Positions 20,401 through 33,485 of a DNA stretch of 64,000 nt are shown here, one piece after another. The DNA lies in NCBI GenBank assembly GCA_964035575.1, contig OZ037883.1, positions 682,001-746,000 on the forward strand, given 5' to 3'. The stretch is from Rhynchopus sp. YZ270_cl-10 (Eukaryota; Euglenozoa; Diplonemea; Diplonemida; Diplonemidae). The notes beneath the pieces were generated by a model that searched no databases, was not told the origin of the DNA, and saw only the letters and a list, made by a program, of their open reading frames with translations. The position numbers and the translations under genes are program-made. How positions within the stretch are numbered: the stretch's first letter is position 1; each line of letters starts with the position of its first letter.

Positions 20401-23400
20401 GGGCACGGCTCCGGTCGCTTTCGTTGCGGAGCACATCGGGTGCCAGCGACTGTCGGCACAGAAGTGAGAAGTCGACACGTCCGTAGCGGCACCACCCACA
20501 TTCGTTGCAGAGGAAGGCATCGAGCTGCTCGTGGTTGATGTTCCTGCACTGCCTGCACTGGTATGCGTTCTCGTACTCGCAGTTGAGGCACTGTCCATGT
20601 CGGTCTGTGATAATCTGGTTGCACGACGGACACGTCAACGTCTCAGACAGCTGGGCCGCAGAGTCGCAGTGGAAGGACGAGAAGTGCAGCTTCAACGCAT
20701 GTGTGTTGACAGGCAGCGGGAGCTCCAGAGTCGCGCGGCACAGGGCTGCAGGGTTGTCCACAGATATCCGCCCAAGAAGCTCCCACGAGAACTCACTGTC
20801 ACGCACCGCCCGCGCACCAGTTGTGTACTGACTGCTGTGCCACACCTCGAGCTCGCGGGGTACCTTGGAAAGTTTGCAGTCGGACACAAGCATGAGGATG
20901 CGTTTCAGCTGGATGGCAGACGAGAGGCGCACGAAGATTGTGTCGGGGGAGTACTTCACGTCTGCTCCGAGCGCTGCGAGTGTGTACTCTGAGAGTCGGC
21001 TCTGTGCCGAGGAGCAGTCCTGTGACCAGGTGCCCTCGAGAACACTTCCTTTGGACGCACCGAGGACCTTCTCGATGGCGAGGTAGGTAGGTGCGCGGGG
21101 GTGCATGAGGAGGGCGTCGGTGAACTTGGTTGCGGCTGTGCTGAAGGACGTTGCGAGCTGTGCGATGCTGTCCTTGAGCTGTGCGTCGCCGGCAGCCGAG
21201 ACGTCGTCGAGCACGTCGAGGATGAGCTTGAGCAGCGTCTCCACGCCTGCCTGGCCGAACGACGCTGCCCTGGGGAGGAGCTGGCTGAACGTCGCGAACA
21301 CGACAACAGCGTTCCCAGAGGCCTCCCCATCCTCGCCCTTCGTCGAGACAGCCTTCAGCAGCTGTGCCGCCTCTACACGCGCATCCCCCACAGGCTCTGC
21401 CAGCGCCAACGTCGCCGACACCGCCTCGGGCAGCGAGCTCAGGAGGTACTCTTCACACACTGTCAGCAGGAACGCCGTGTTCGCGACACTCCCCACCCCC
21501 TCCAGGTCTGCAGGCGTGCGCAACGCAAGAGAAAGCAACCGCAACGCATGCGCCGCCAACTCCTGCGGCATGCCGCCCTGCAGCAGCTCCACGACGAACG
21601 GGATGGCGGCGTGGTCCTTGCAGAAGCGCACCCAGTTGCGCGGATGCGCCACTGCGATGTTTGTCATAGCCTCGAGGCAGGCGTAGCCCTTCAGCAGCGA
21701 CTCCACCCGCGCTTGCGACACGGGGACGGAGACCTCTGCCTGGAGCAGGGCGAACTCTCTGTTGAGGCCGACGTTGTCGCGGTAGTCTTGGCAGGCGTCG
21801 GCAGAGCCACCACAGCAGAGTGTGAGGACACGTGTCATGTCGTCGTGCAGGAAGCGCAGGTCATCCCTACGCAGGGCAGCATCGATGGCAGCCTTCCACG
21901 CCTCTGCGTCCTCAAGACATCCACTCGCGTGCAGCACCACACACAGCTGCATGCACGCAATAAGAACATGCCGCTTGCATACTTTGAACACATTGGTCTC
22001 CCCAGGCGCAAACAACGGCTGCATCCCCGACACAGGCAGCACACACTGTGCGACAGTGTTCGCAACCATGTCATGCGACGTAGGCGGCAGTGCACTCCCT
22101 GGTGCAGCGTCGCTGCTGTCCTCCTTCACCAGGCGTGTCTGTTCGCGCACTGGAGGTGCGCTGGGGAGAAGCGTCTCGGACCCTGCAACGGAGTTCTGCA
22201 CCTCGAGGTCTGGTAAGGCGTCGCTGTTGAGCAGTGCGAGCGTCAGGTCTTTGAGGGTGTTCTGTATCGGTTTGCATGCTGTCGCGATTGCGGCCATGAC
22301 GTCCTGACAACGCGCCTCAGCCTCGCTGAACGTCTTCTCATACGGCAGCTGCACGGACTGTGCTGCAAACGACGCTCCTGCAAGCAGCGCCACGCTCTTG
22401 AGACAGATGTACTGTGTCGCATCGAGTCCAAGGCTGTCCGACGCTGTGCTGACGATACCGGCAGGCACAATCTCTGCGACAGCGGCACCGAAGGCAGCAA
22501 TGTCGGGGTCCTGCTTGTCGTGTGGGTAGGCCAGCTTCGCCACCATGCACACCGTGCTGTTGAAGAATGCCGGCTGCAGCTCATCCTGCTTGGCGTGTGT
22601 GTTCCACAGCTGCGTGGCAAACGCTGCGTACAGAGACGTCGGGATCGTGGTGTCGGCCATAAGCTGCCGTACAACGTACAGTGCCCCCTGCGAGGACGCT
22701 GTGTGCGACGTCAGTGCACCCACAATGCGGTCCATCGCAGCACCCTCCGCAGCAGCATCGCCCAGCTCGCGTGCCGCCATCAACAGCAACACCGTCAGAA
22801 GGTGCGCTATCGTGTACATCTTGTCCTGAGTCAGATGGAACCCTTTCCTGCCCTGGTCCGGCGTCTGCGCACATTGGTACACCTCGTCCACAAGAGTCCG
22901 CAATGACGTTAACGCATCCTTGTTCGCAACAAGCCACGCAACTGATTCTGTACGAGAGTTCAACGTCGAGTACGCAGCCACCGTCGCAAGCTGCAACCGC
23001 AGGGTGTCCCCGGGGTATTTCCCGATGAGCTTTAACACTGCAAATGCACGCGCCTTTCTGAAGTCACGGACGTTGTGACCTGCGCTTGCAAAGAGTACGT
23101 GAAGGGCTGCCACAGAGGACTGCGACGCACGCTCTGCGGCTGCACCGGTTGGACCAAACAACGCTGGGTACATAACAGAGTCCCACAGGCTGTCCAGCGT
23201 GTCAGCTGACAGCTCTGGCGGAGAGACGGACAGTGCCAGCCGCATGCAGTCTAGGGTGCTTTGCAGGATACCATGGATGCCGATGGTGGGCTCCTCTGGT
23301 TGGACTGGCGGTGGTGGCGGCGGAGACACTATGGTGGAGGCTGCGACTGCCTGCGGGCTGTGCGACCTTGGTGCAGAGGGGAGGATCTGCGCTTCACGAG

Positions 23401-26400
23401 CTTCGAGAATCTCCATTCTTCGCCTCTGTGCTGCAGCAGCAGGACTCACACCACGCCCGGTAAGGTTCTGTATAATGGCATCCAACGTGGACGAAGCGGA
23501 TGTGATGGGGGAGGTCGGCTCTCTTGCACGCAGACGCTCTCGGATCTCCTGCTCTGCATCGGGCACCTCAGCAGGACGCACCTCCTCTGGCCTACGTGGT
23601 GGTGCTGCAGACGTGAACAACTCCACCTGCCTCAGCTCCACCTCCGGCCCGTTTGTGATGATGCTGATTTCCACACCCGACTTCGGCGTCTTCAAAGCTT
23701 CTCTGTATGTCAAAACAAACCCAAGCCAGCGCACCGATGTGTCGCATTGCAGGGTCCGCGTCTGCGAGGCGACACGCACCATGACGACGGGGTCCTCGGC
23801 GGCAGAGAGGGATGTGTCTGCAGGGGAGTTTCCTGTAGGCTCCTTTACGCTTTTGGAGGACAGGCGGAGGCGGAGGCCGCAGACCACTGCGTCGCCGGTG
23901 GCTTGCAGGACGAAGCGTGCGGCGGGTCTGTGCTCCATCGCAGCAGGCCCGAGAGGAACGACACCTGGCGACCTCTTGTCACCACCACGCATGCTCGGAG
24001 ACAACCCCACTGCAGGCGGCGAAGACCTCTGCGATAAAGGAGACAGCGGTGGTGAGTTGCACGGTGACGTATTAGGAGACCCCGACAGCCCACGCAACGG
24101 AGGCGAACCACCCACCCCAGGCTCCATACTCGGCCCCCTCGACAACGCACGCGGCGGTTGTATGCTGATACACGTCGTGTCAAGCCCGTCCGCAAGCTTG
24201 TCACGATCCTCCGCCGACACACCAACCCCTCGCGTAATGGACCACGCCCCACGCCCCAAGGGAGTGAGGTCCTCCCAGACGTTGAGAGAGACCGTGCTGG
24301 GGATGCCGCTTCTGGTGTAGTGTGGTCCGCCCCATTTCGCCTCGAAGGCAAGCATCGCGCGAAGGGTGTTGAGCGGGATGGCATTGAAGGGTGCGGTGCG
24401 GGGGAGCTGCTTGCCGTGGAGGAGCGCTTCGAACATGCTGTCGCCGTGCGTCTCCTCTTGGGCGTCGTCCTTCTCACGCTCGCGTTCGCGTTCTTCGCGT
24501 CCGGAGGACTTCCCACCAGGGCGTCGTGTTTTTGCACGGATGGGCTTTGCAGTGATGACAGCAGACTTCTGCATCATGACGTCGTGCAATGCTCGTTCAG
24601 GTTGCTGTGGTGGCTGCAACGCCTGGATCTTCCCGCCATCCAATGGGTAAGAGCAGACAGTGCCGTTCTCCAAGGAGACAACTAAATTCAAGGTATCCGT
24701 CACCTGCTTCCGAGAGCTCCTTGACGGCCCCAAAGAAGGCACCCCACGATGCCGTGCCAGCGTCATCCCCTCAACGTGTGTCGGAGTCCCACCATGCAGT
24801 TCGTGCACCTCTACCTTTGCAACGTGCTTCTGTTTGTCGAGGCTTACGACGGCAACATGCGACCCGTCGTCTACAATGCATGCGAGAACACCAGGGGCGT
24901 CGGGTGATTCCGTCCAGAAGTTGACAGACCAGAGAGGTCTATCTGTACTGAGTGGCGGGAGACAGACCAAGCCCTCGAGGGCGTTGGCAGTGCCGTCCCA
25001 GCGTGCGAGGAAGGCCTTCCCGTTGGTGTATCCTACGCAGAGGATGTTGGAGGTCTGGCTGTAGAGCATAGAGCAGCCGCAGTCGCCAGCCACGCTGTCG
25101 GGCACGGTGAGCTCAGTGGAGAGGAGGACAGGGCCGCCCACGCAGTCGCCCTCAGTGACGGCCTGGTGGAAGAGCTTCCCGTCCGAGGTCAGTGCAAACA
25201 TTGTCAGTGCGTTGCTGCTGTCGCGCGCAAAGGAGGCAGCCACGAAGTCAGCCACACCCTCCTGCGTCATGTAGTTGTGCACAGGGCAGTACAGATCCGC
25301 CGCAAGGTCGAACACCTTCACGAACTTCGTCGTCACAACCGCCAGCTGTGTGTGCGAGCCCGGCACCCATTCGCAATGGTTGACATGAGTGCTCCCAGAC
25401 AAAGATGACAGAGACAGCTGAGGCGTAAGCTGCGACTGAATCGCACCCCCCGACACAACAAAGACACGCACCTCATGCACGCCGTGCACAGCAAGGTAGA
25501 CGCCGTTCGCAGGGTGCACCGCCATGCCGATGATCTTGAAGCGCACAGTGTTGCGTGACAGGACGCACAGCTCCGCCTTCGCGTCGCCCCGCCGTGGGGG
25601 TGATGTGGCAGACGTAGGGAAGCTCTGCGCCTCGTCCACGATGAGCACGCATTGGCTCCTGTCGACCAAGGCCACCCACCCACAGAGGCTGCTTGCAGCG
25701 ACGTGGCGGGTCAGCACACGCGACTGCAGCAAATTGATTTCGAAGTGCGGCAGTGCATCGTACTCCAGCCGCCCGTCCACAGCACTGTCCACCACTGCCG
25801 CATCCTGGTGCAGCAGGTGCTTCGTCGCAAGCTGTGACGACCACGTCTCCCCCTGCGAGATTGCACCCCACTCGCCTGTGTTCGCTGCACTGCCGCTGGC
25901 CGCCAGCTCCTCCAACTCAGACCGGCACTCCGGAAGGCAGCGCGACACACACTCTTCAAGAAGGCTCATGAGCTGCACAACCGAACAGATGTCGTCCTGC
26001 GATACAAGGAAGTCTGCGGGCAGGTTGATCTGATGCTCGGAAGGTGCCGACGGCGGTGGGTGGTACAGCGCGAGTGTGTATGGGTCCACTGCCTCCAGCG
26101 GCGAGATGCCCCCTGCATCAGGGGCAGCGGTGCAGCCATCGGGGATGGGTGTGTCGCCCTTGGTGTCGCAGTAGGCGGGGATGCAGCCTGCGTACTCCAC
26201 GTCGTAGCCACGTCTGCGGTGCAGGTGCTCCGCACACCAGCCACATGCGCCTTCACGCTCCGAGGGGTACGACGTGTAGCAGAGGTACCAGTGCATTCTA
26301 CTGAACTCCTCCTTGGTGCGGAGGAAGGAGCAGCCATACCCTGCTTCAAACGCATCTGTGATCGGCCCCGTCGCCAGCGACGCAGGGAGGTATCGTGAAG

Positions 26401-29400
26401 TTAGTGGAAACTCTGCCGAGCTGCGCAGTGCCCTGTGGCAGAACTTCAACGTCATGAGTGCGTCCGCCAGGCTCGATGCGGGCTGCGCAAACCACCCCTT
26501 GCTGTCAACCCGCACAATGGTTGCAAGAGACGCCTTCACAAACTCCAACATAGAGAGCAACGGGCCCAGACGTGTCATCAAACCGTCCTCCGCCTGCACC
26601 ACACCCTTCAGGACACTTACAACCTCCTGCAGCAACTGCCGTTCGTGTCCCCCTGCACACACCTCTGCGCAGGCAGTGAGGTACGCCAGCGCGCAGTCGG
26701 TCTTCAGGCAGGATGGAAGCCCAGAAAGCAGGCAGTCGCGACACGCAGTCTTGAGCTCCTCTGATCCCGCAATGACCTGGCACAGCCACCGCTTGCACAT
26801 GCTCGCGAAGGGACCCGAGTCGTGGCCCTTCTCTGCCTCGTCGCCGATGGCCTTGCCGTGCACAAGCGAACGCAGCTTGTCAGCGTCCTGCAAGAGAAGC
26901 GCCTTGAGCACCTCGCGCTGTGCGTCAAGCCCGACAGGGTGCTCCAAGGAGGCAATCGCGAAGGTCAGCAGCTGGGTGCCAAAGGGCGACGGCCCGGCCT
27001 TGGGAAGAAGCGAGATGCATGCCACGATCGCGTCACGCCACAGTGCGTCCGAGTTGCCCAGCGCCTCACGCAGAAGCGGGTCTGCGCTCTCAGCAAAGAC
27101 CTGGTTGATCTTGCCGTGGTGTGCCTCCAGTGGCGCCGAAAGGGGAGGCTGCCCCAGCAGCCACTTCACAATGTTGATGAGCGCACCCTCCAGCACGGCA
27201 AGCGGGATAGAGCCCGACGCAGCACCCTGCAGTGCGACACGCGCCTTGTACAACTTCCACGTGGCGCACACATTCTCCACTGCAACGCCGTCCTTCGCCA
27301 GCAGCACCCCCATCACCTCGCTTGCCCCAGAGGGCACTGTACTGCTGCCTGCATACGGCAGCGACTGGTAGGGTGCGGCACACGACAGGGAGAGAAGCGA
27401 CGCAAGCAGTGTCCCCGTTGTTGCAGGGTCGTGGTCTTGCTGCAGGCACCGTCGGCTTAGCGGGAGTGCTGTATTGAGAGCCTCGGCAACAAGGAAGAGG
27501 GACGCGCTTTGGCAGGGACGGCAGGCCAGACGTGCAGACAGGTGCACCAGGAACTGCTCCACCTCGGGCGGGCACCCTGCGCACAGACGGTCCACGTCTG
27601 CCTTCAAACGGCTGTGCCACTCCGACGGCTGCAGCTGTTCCACAGTTGACCTTGCGTTGACCAAGGCCGCAAACTGCCTGCCCTTTGGTGATTCGCCCAC
27701 TGCAGTGACGATGTCTGCCGGGGCCAGGGTCGGGTCGCAATGCTTCTCCATTGTCTCCTTGTTGCTGATCATGAGGCGCAGGAGCGACGCACGCACCTCG
27801 TGGCCTGCGTCCACACAGGAGGACACAAACTGCACCTCGCTGGACTCGGATGAGAGGAACTGCAGCACCCCCGACACTGTCCAGTGGTGCGCCTTCGAGA
27901 GCTCCGCCACACACCGCGAGACGTAGGGAAGAAGCGCCTGCGAGTCTTCGTCGGACACCTTTTCCTGCTGCCCGGTCCACTTCTGGATGAGGAGGAGCCC
28001 CAGGTGCATGCGTTCCACGTCAGTTTCGTGCTTGAAGTCCTCGACGGAGGTGAGTCTGTCGACTACCCGGAGAAGCTCCTCGAGTGGCGGCATCTCGTCA
28101 CCACGCAGCAGCAGCTGCAGCGCGAAGCAGTGCTTCTCCGCAAGCAGGTCCCCTTCAGGCTCACACACCTCCGACTCTGCACAGCCCCATAGGATGTGCA
28201 CCACCGACAGCACCAGGTCGAAGAGGCCCTGCCGTTCGTCTGCGTCGAGCGCATTGGGCACGCTGTGCTCCCTGCAGATGGTGAGCAGGTGTGGTAGCGC
28301 GTCTGTGACGGCCTGCGGCTCGTTGCTGATGACATGCGGGCCCTTCTCGCTCGAAAAGTCCTCTGAAGCTGAGAGTTGTGGCTGCTGCTCTGTGACACCT
28401 GTCTCACCTGTCGCGTTCGCGAGGGCGCTGCGCACTGCAGATGTACGCAGGGGGGACAGCAGAGCTGGGTACAGTGGCGATTTGACTGGTTCCCGCATTG
28501 GGCAGGACAGCAGCTCCTCACACCTGCTTGCCATGACCTTAGGTACGTTGTCGGGAGGGAGGAGGAGGATGTGCATCAGACGCACGCACTGCCCTTTCAC
28601 ACCGTAGTTGCGCTGTGACGCACTCTCCTGCAGTGCCCGGGCTAGCTTCCCTGTCAGCTTTGTGTTGTACGCAGCGTCGCCGTACGTCGTGCAGATGAGA
28701 TGCAGGAAGGACACTACCGGGACGTCGAAGGCAGGGTGCTCGCCCTCGGTGACCGCAGTGCAGAGGCCGTCCCAGAGACTGTCCATCAGGGACTTCACCG
28801 CCTCGCGTTGTCCAAGACGCGACACAGCGACACTTCCAATATGCAAAATCGGCCATGGGATGGATCTGCTGAGCAGACCATCCTTCTTGAGGTGATGCCG
28901 GAGCAGCAGGTCTAGGGTGTGCTCTGCGCTGGGTAGGGGTGACGGTGTACCGAGCAGCGCCTTCAGAAGGGCTGTCAAGGAGTCCGAGGCACCACGCTGC
29001 AGCTGCGCCGCGTTCGTGTCGGTGAGACGTGCGATCACCTGGAGGAGAAGCTCCAGCTGCTCCAAGCCGAGCTTCTCGTGCAGCTGTGTGAAGGACACTG
29101 CATAGCCCAGCCCGCTTGCTGCGACAGCGTCTGCCTCGTTGGGTTCCTTGGTGAGCACGTCGGCCACCCAACGCATTGCCTTGCTGAACAACTCCGCATC
29201 GTTGTCACCTACGACAGCATCCTCCACCTCAGCACTCTCCACATCAAACACACGCCCCGACAGCGCGGCGTCGTCCATCGCCTCTTCGTAGGTAGGCCAC
29301 CACTCCCTACGCGGCCCAGCCACATGCTGTGTCCCAGACGCAGCCACCGCTGTTGCTACCATAGCCACCCCGGTGCTTGCTGTTTCACCCTGCGCGTCCG

Positions 29401-30274
29401 CCCCTGCAGCAAGCACGTCCAATGCGTATGGGATGTGGCCTAGCCCGCCCTCTCCGTTGTGTGCTAGCACTACCCATCTCCGCGCAACGTCCACCGCATC
29501 GTGCATGCCTTGGACGGAGGGGGGTGCTCCAAGAGAGATGTTGAGAATGGCAGCCAGCACGTCTCTGGTCTGCGCACCCTCTCCGTTCTGTGCACGAAGC
29601 ATGGCTGCAGCAACGAGGGGCCCCGGGGTGCACTCAAACGCCGCCGCAATGTGCAAGGCATACCCATCCACCGATTCGTCTATACTACCCCACGTTGCAA
29701 CAAAGTGTGTCAACACCTCTTCCATCGTCTGCGTCGACAGATATCCCTTTGCCGCTGCGTACGCTGCAGACCGCATGGCACCTGACGGAACAGAGACGTG
29801 CCTTGCCACCACCGGACGCCCCGTCTCGATCCCCTCTAAACCAGGGATTGCAGGAAGCTTTTGCACAGGCACCTGGTGGCCACAGATCGCAGCAAGACAG
29901 CCAGCCGCAGCACGGAGGGTCTCTTTGGTGGGGCTATGCAAGGCTTTGAGACAGAGTACCGTTGTTGTAGCTGCAAGCCCGCAGAGGAGGACTGGGACTG
30001 TCGGGAGTTTGGAGGAAATGCAGAACAGCTGCGTCAAATGTGCCAACACAGCGGCCGAGGCAGCAGAGCTGTCCTGCCTGCACAGCCCCCGCACAATACC
30101 GGTCAACGTACTGAGCAGCGCGTTGGACGCCGAACTGCACACAATGACACCCCCCATGACCTGCCGCTCTAAGAGCGCGAAGGGGCATGGCGGTGCGTCT
30201 GCAGCGGACGGCAACGGCACCACAGCAGCCGCATCTGTTGGTACTAATGTTGGGGCGGCATCCCCCTCCTCCAT
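11436..30274 (-). CDS. UBR4: UBR4-type N-recognin E3 ubiquitin ligase, eight exons
   Basis: Exons, in gene order: 30274-17759, 17678-17526, 17463-17344, 17034-16927, 16755-16582, 13129-13010, 12890-12717, 12599-11436. All joins are GT-AG and keep phase 0, giving 4,842 residues (human UBR4 has 5,183). UBR4 is a giant ligase that recognises degrons and mislocalised proteins and extends ubiquitin chains for proteasomal degradation. A UBR box lies at about residues 1325-1385 (HWYLCYTS, then GACGWC). A cysteine-rich zinc region lies at about 3215-3275 (CPSC, YQCRQC, FLCNECGWC). The catalytic hemi-RING lies at 4384-4450 (CCLVC in exon 6; HFNAIHFSCH in exon 7), followed by the helical C-terminal domain. 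A Ser/Pro-rich low-complexity stretch lies around 2000-2150. Introns are 80, 62, 309, 171, 3452, 119 and 117 nt; the fifth contains a transposon. Family assignment is firm; exon edges are inferred from frame and splice consensus. Confidence 0.92.
13262..13372. repeat. Left subterminal palindrome array of the CACGG element
   Basis: Units alternate ACCCTAGGGT and CGTAATTACG, each self-complementary, about five times. A matching array at 16376-16455 sits inside the other end. Such arrays are typical transposase-binding regions. Confidence 0.7.
13711..14045 (-). repeat. Shared transposon cargo, partial second copy in the CACGG element
   Basis: This matches the first ~330 bp of the cargo at 7815 onward (inverted) and, in the same orientation, the block at 15930-16247. 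Confidence 0.7.
14272..14410 (+). repeat. (CTGGGTA)n minisatellite, ~20 copies
   Basis: A 7-bp unit is repeated without interruption over ~139 bp inside the CACGG element. The perfect copies suggest recent expansion. Confidence 0.9.
14720..16247 (-). repeat. Shared transposon cargo, full copy in the CACGG element
   Basis: This block is collinear and inverted relative to 7815-9360, differing by scattered substitutions and indels. It includes the counterpart (15350-15132) of the short frame at 8745-8966. Confidence 0.7.
16376..16455. repeat. Right subterminal palindrome array of the CACGG element
   Basis: The same ACCCTAGGGT / GTAATTAC units as at 13262-13372 are repeated here. A run of about 19 G follows outside the element at 16552-16570, within the same UBR4 intron. 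Confidence 0.7.
17153..17192 (-). ncRNA. Dispersed stem-loop motif, subfamily II, inside UBR4 intron 3
   Basis: In minus sense AAAGATGTGTATTGCACGAG leads to AGACATTCATCT. It has the shared GCACGAGAG loop and TTCATCT tail and lies in the middle of the 309-nt third intron, in the sense of the host gene. An intron location is the classic position for small nucleolar RNAs, but it lacks clear C/D boxes. Confidence 0.4.
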
Positions 30275-31459
30275 AGTGTAGTGTCACTGTCGTGGAATGG
30301 GAGATTGGAAGGGAGAAGGGAGAAGGGAATGAAAAGATTTGCGTGAAGTGATATATGCAGGGACGTTGTCTGTGTTGGAGACAAGGAATCGGTGTCAACT
30401 TGGGCCGGCAGAGAGTCTTTTTCTCTTCGTGGAGGCCATCTATGCGTTGTCCTCAAACAGTGCTGCGATAGGTGTCAACACCAAGTAAGTGTGGGCGGTG
30501 TGCTTGTGGAGGGAGGTGGATGCTAAAAGAGGGGTTATATTTTTTTTTCCTGTTCTTCCCATGATAGCCTAAATATACAATTTTTTTTCTCTTTTTTTTT
30601 TTTGGGAACGAAGCGCAATTTTGTTTTGTTTTGTTTTTTGTTTGATAAGGGGGGGGGGAGTCGAAGGGGTGTTGATTTTTTTTTTGTGCGTACGCCACTG
30701 CGGACGGAACCAGAAGAAATTGAAGTCGATAGATAACGTGCAGACAAACCCTCTCTGGGATGAAGTCACGATCCAAAACCACCAAAAAAAACGTGGTCTG
30801 TACACACAGTTTTCTTCTGGATTTGCAAAAAAAAAAAAAAAAACTCGAAACTGATTTTTTGTGATGAGGAAAAAAAATATATATCGTCCGGAAGCAAAAC
30901 AAGGTGGTGTTGAAAAAAAAAAAAAAAAAAATAGGGTGCAAACACGCAAGGCACCTTAGTTCTCTGTGAGGCTTCTTCGAGCCTCTGAATGCGGAGACAA
31001 ATATCAGAAAACGGCATAGAAAAGTTTATAGATGAACCTTAGCCTCTCGTGCTTAGCCACCTAAGAATATAGTATTAGCCTTTCATGATCTTTTAGCGTC
31101 ATCCACGAACCAATAAAATCAATAGAATCCACCATAAGAGCTAAAAATGCCACAAGGGGTTTTTTTTTCACTCCTAGTTTGATTCAAGGTCCCAGCAACA
31201 CACAACAAAAAAAAAAAAGGTATAAAAAATAGAGACCAACCCTTTTGGTAGCTTCCCTTATAAACAGTCGCATGCTCTCTCCTCATTGGGAGCACGGAAA
31301 CACCACCACAATACACAAAATGCAGGCCAGAGGGCGAAATATATGAGGGAATTTTTTTTTCTTCTTCGAAATCTTGATTTAGCATAAAAACCTGAGAGTG
31401 CTTTTTTTCTGCTATAATCATCAGTTTCTCTTTCCCGCTCCCTTTTTTTTTCATAGATT
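30275..31459. other. Gene-free stretch upstream of UBR4
   Basis: About 1.2 kb, rich in A and T runs, between the UBR4 ATG and the stop of the J-domain gene. It holds one stem-loop motif copy at 31021-31065. No promoter element is recognisable. Confidence 0.55.
31021..31065 (-). ncRNA. Dispersed stem-loop motif, subfamily I
   Basis: In minus sense GGTGGCTAAGCACGAGAGGC continues TAAGGTTCATCTATAAAC. The GGTGGCTAAG lead-in is shared with the copy at 62499-62535. It lies ~400 bp beyond the stop of the J-domain gene. Confidence 0.4.
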
Positions 31460-33316
31460 CTATGACTTTCTGGTGCCCAGCTGGGTTCTGAGTGAGGCAA
31501 GCTCTTTGAAGCGCTCTGCGCATTGGCGAGCGGTTTTGCCTTCAACACTTTCGCTGACTGCGTCCCATCTGTTGGCCATGCCTGAGGGCGCCTTTTTAAG
31601 GGCTTTCTCGAATGCGGCCTGCTGGTCAAGCGACCACGAGGGGGACCCTGTGGAGGTCACGTTTGCAACCTCGCCCTTCTTCTCCTTCGAAGCCTTCTGT
31701 GTGTCAGGCTTCTTCTCCGCCTTCTTCGGCGCTGCCTTCGGCGCCTTCTTTTCCTCCTTCGCAGCCGCCTTCGGGGAGTTCTTCGGGGAGCTCTTCGGGG
31801 ACATATCTTGGTAGTCAAAGGCATTTCTCTTCCGCTCCTCCTCCTCCTCAAGACGCTTCTGTGCAGCAGCCTCCTTGCGGCCCTTTGCATCGCGCTTTCC
31901 CTTCTCTGCCTTCTGCTCCTCCTCTTCCAAGTCACACTTCCTCACACGAGTCTCAATCTCCTGTGTACGTGTGTATTCGTAAAGCACCACCGGGTCGTAG
32001 TCAAACGACTCAATCTTGTCATGCACAAACTCAGAGAGGTCCTGGAACGACAGGTAGAACGGAAGGTAGTCCGGACGCTCGTGGATGGTCGTCTCCACCA
32101 TACGGGGGGAGCCGGCAGGGCCTGTGAACTTACGCTCTGTTGGGTGGATGTTGAGGGGATGAAATCAAGCGAAAAGACAAATTAGATGTAAATGACAGTG
32201 AAGTTAGCCTTCTATTTGTCAGGTAGAGAGGCATGACCCAAACCAAAAGAGAAAGAGCAACACTTAGAAGGTCCTAGTCAGCTTAAAAATGCGGAGTGGC
32301 ATTTTGGTTGACTGGCGGCATACCTCTCTTGACCTGCACGCAAAGCGTAATGTCCACTGCGTAGATGGCGATACCAGGGGTGACGACCCACATCAAGAAC
32401 CACGGCTGTTGGAAGGTGGGGTGTTGGAAAAAGGGGTAGTATTTTTTCAAATATTTCGTAGGGAAAAAGAGACGGATAAACACATTCTATTCACGAGAAT
32501 GCAAAGCATGGGAGGTTCTCTGCTTTCTATACTTTGCAGGGAAAAGGGACAAAGACAAAGACAAAGACAAAGACAAAGACAAAGACAAAGACAAAGACAA
32601 AGACAAAGACAAAGACAAAGACAAAGACAAAGACAAAGACAAAGACAAAGACAAAGACAAAGACAAAGACAAAGACAAAGACAAAGACAAAGACAAAGAC
32701 AAAGACAAAGACAAAGACAAAGACAAAGACAAAGACATACCAGGTACTCCGTGATCGAGATCATGAGAACTGCGCTCATGCACAACAACGTGCCGAGCAT
32801 GAGGAGGCTGGTGCAGTTGGAGTACATAGCGATACGTGCTCTGTCCTCCTTGGGCACCGGGCCCCACATCGCGTACTTGTAGAACAGGTAGCACCCGATC
32901 AGCACGGGCACGTGCGACAGCAGCATGGACGTGCACAGGAACGATGCAATAAAGCTGTTCAGGTAGAACGACACGTACACGGGGCATGTGAAGTAGACAA
33001 CCAGCACCCAGGGCAGTTGTATGTGCGCAACGGCACTGACGGAGCTCATCCTCTGAAGCATGACGTCGTACTGCTCACGCTTGGTCGGGTCGGAGAGGGT
33101 GTCCTTTGCCTCGTTGATCAGCTTCATCATGAGGTTCGCTTCGTCCTTGTCCTCGTTCCTGTCGGGGTGCCATTTCTTCGCAAGCTTCTTGTACTGAATC
33201 TTCACACCCTCGGAGTCAACCATCCTGGACACGCCGAGGATCTGGTAATAATCATCATCCGCTGCACACGTCTGCAGGAGTGCTGCGAACAGCAGCGTTG
33301 CGCATTTGATCGACAT
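31460..33316 (-). CDS. Membrane J-domain protein with C-terminal SANT domain, three exons
   Basis: Exons 33316-32741, 32405-32324 and 32136-31460 join in frame (GTATGT and GTATGC donors, CAACAG acceptors) to give 444 residues. A signal peptide (~1-18) is followed by a J domain (22-85) with the HPD motif at 50-52, needed to stimulate Hsp70. Three to four hydrophobic spans (about 102-122, 124-147, 168-190 and 193-212) follow, then a basic/acidic charged coil and a SANT/Myb domain at the C-terminus (about 388-436; WSLDQQAAFEKAL, RWDAV, TARQCAERFKEL). J plus membrane plus SANT recalls the ER co-chaperone DNAJC1/ERdj1, whose J domain faces the lumen, but the number of membrane spans is closer to DNAJC25. 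Start chosen at MSIKC because it opens a signal peptide; an upstream in-frame ATG precedes a non-hydrophobic stretch. Confidence 0.85.
32548..32736 (+). repeat. (GACAAA)n hexanucleotide array inside an intron
   Basis: About 31 perfect copies of a 6-bp unit; in gene sense it is (TTTGTC)n. It starts 3 nt inside the 5' splice site of intron 1 of the J-domain gene and fills over half of that 335-nt intron. Being perfect, it is probably recent and length-variable. Confidence 0.95.
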
Positions 33317-33485
33317 CTCGCTAACAATAAATGTGTCGCCGCAAGCCCTACAGCATAAACTGCTGGACACGCGGGTGGGGAGGGGGAGGGGGTGGGGATG
33401 TGTATGCTGTGGTGGCAGTGTCAAGTCATGTCGTTTGCAAGATGTGTGGTGTTCGAGTTAACCTCGTTTTGAGTCGAGTGCACGT

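Noticed and set aside
31460-32101. A separate small SANT-domain gene
   Set aside because: It splices in phase to the J-domain exons; its first ATG is internal.
32447-32740. Cys-Leu or Lys-Thr repeat proteins
   Set aside because: They are translations of the intronic hexanucleotide array, open in several frames only because of the repeat.
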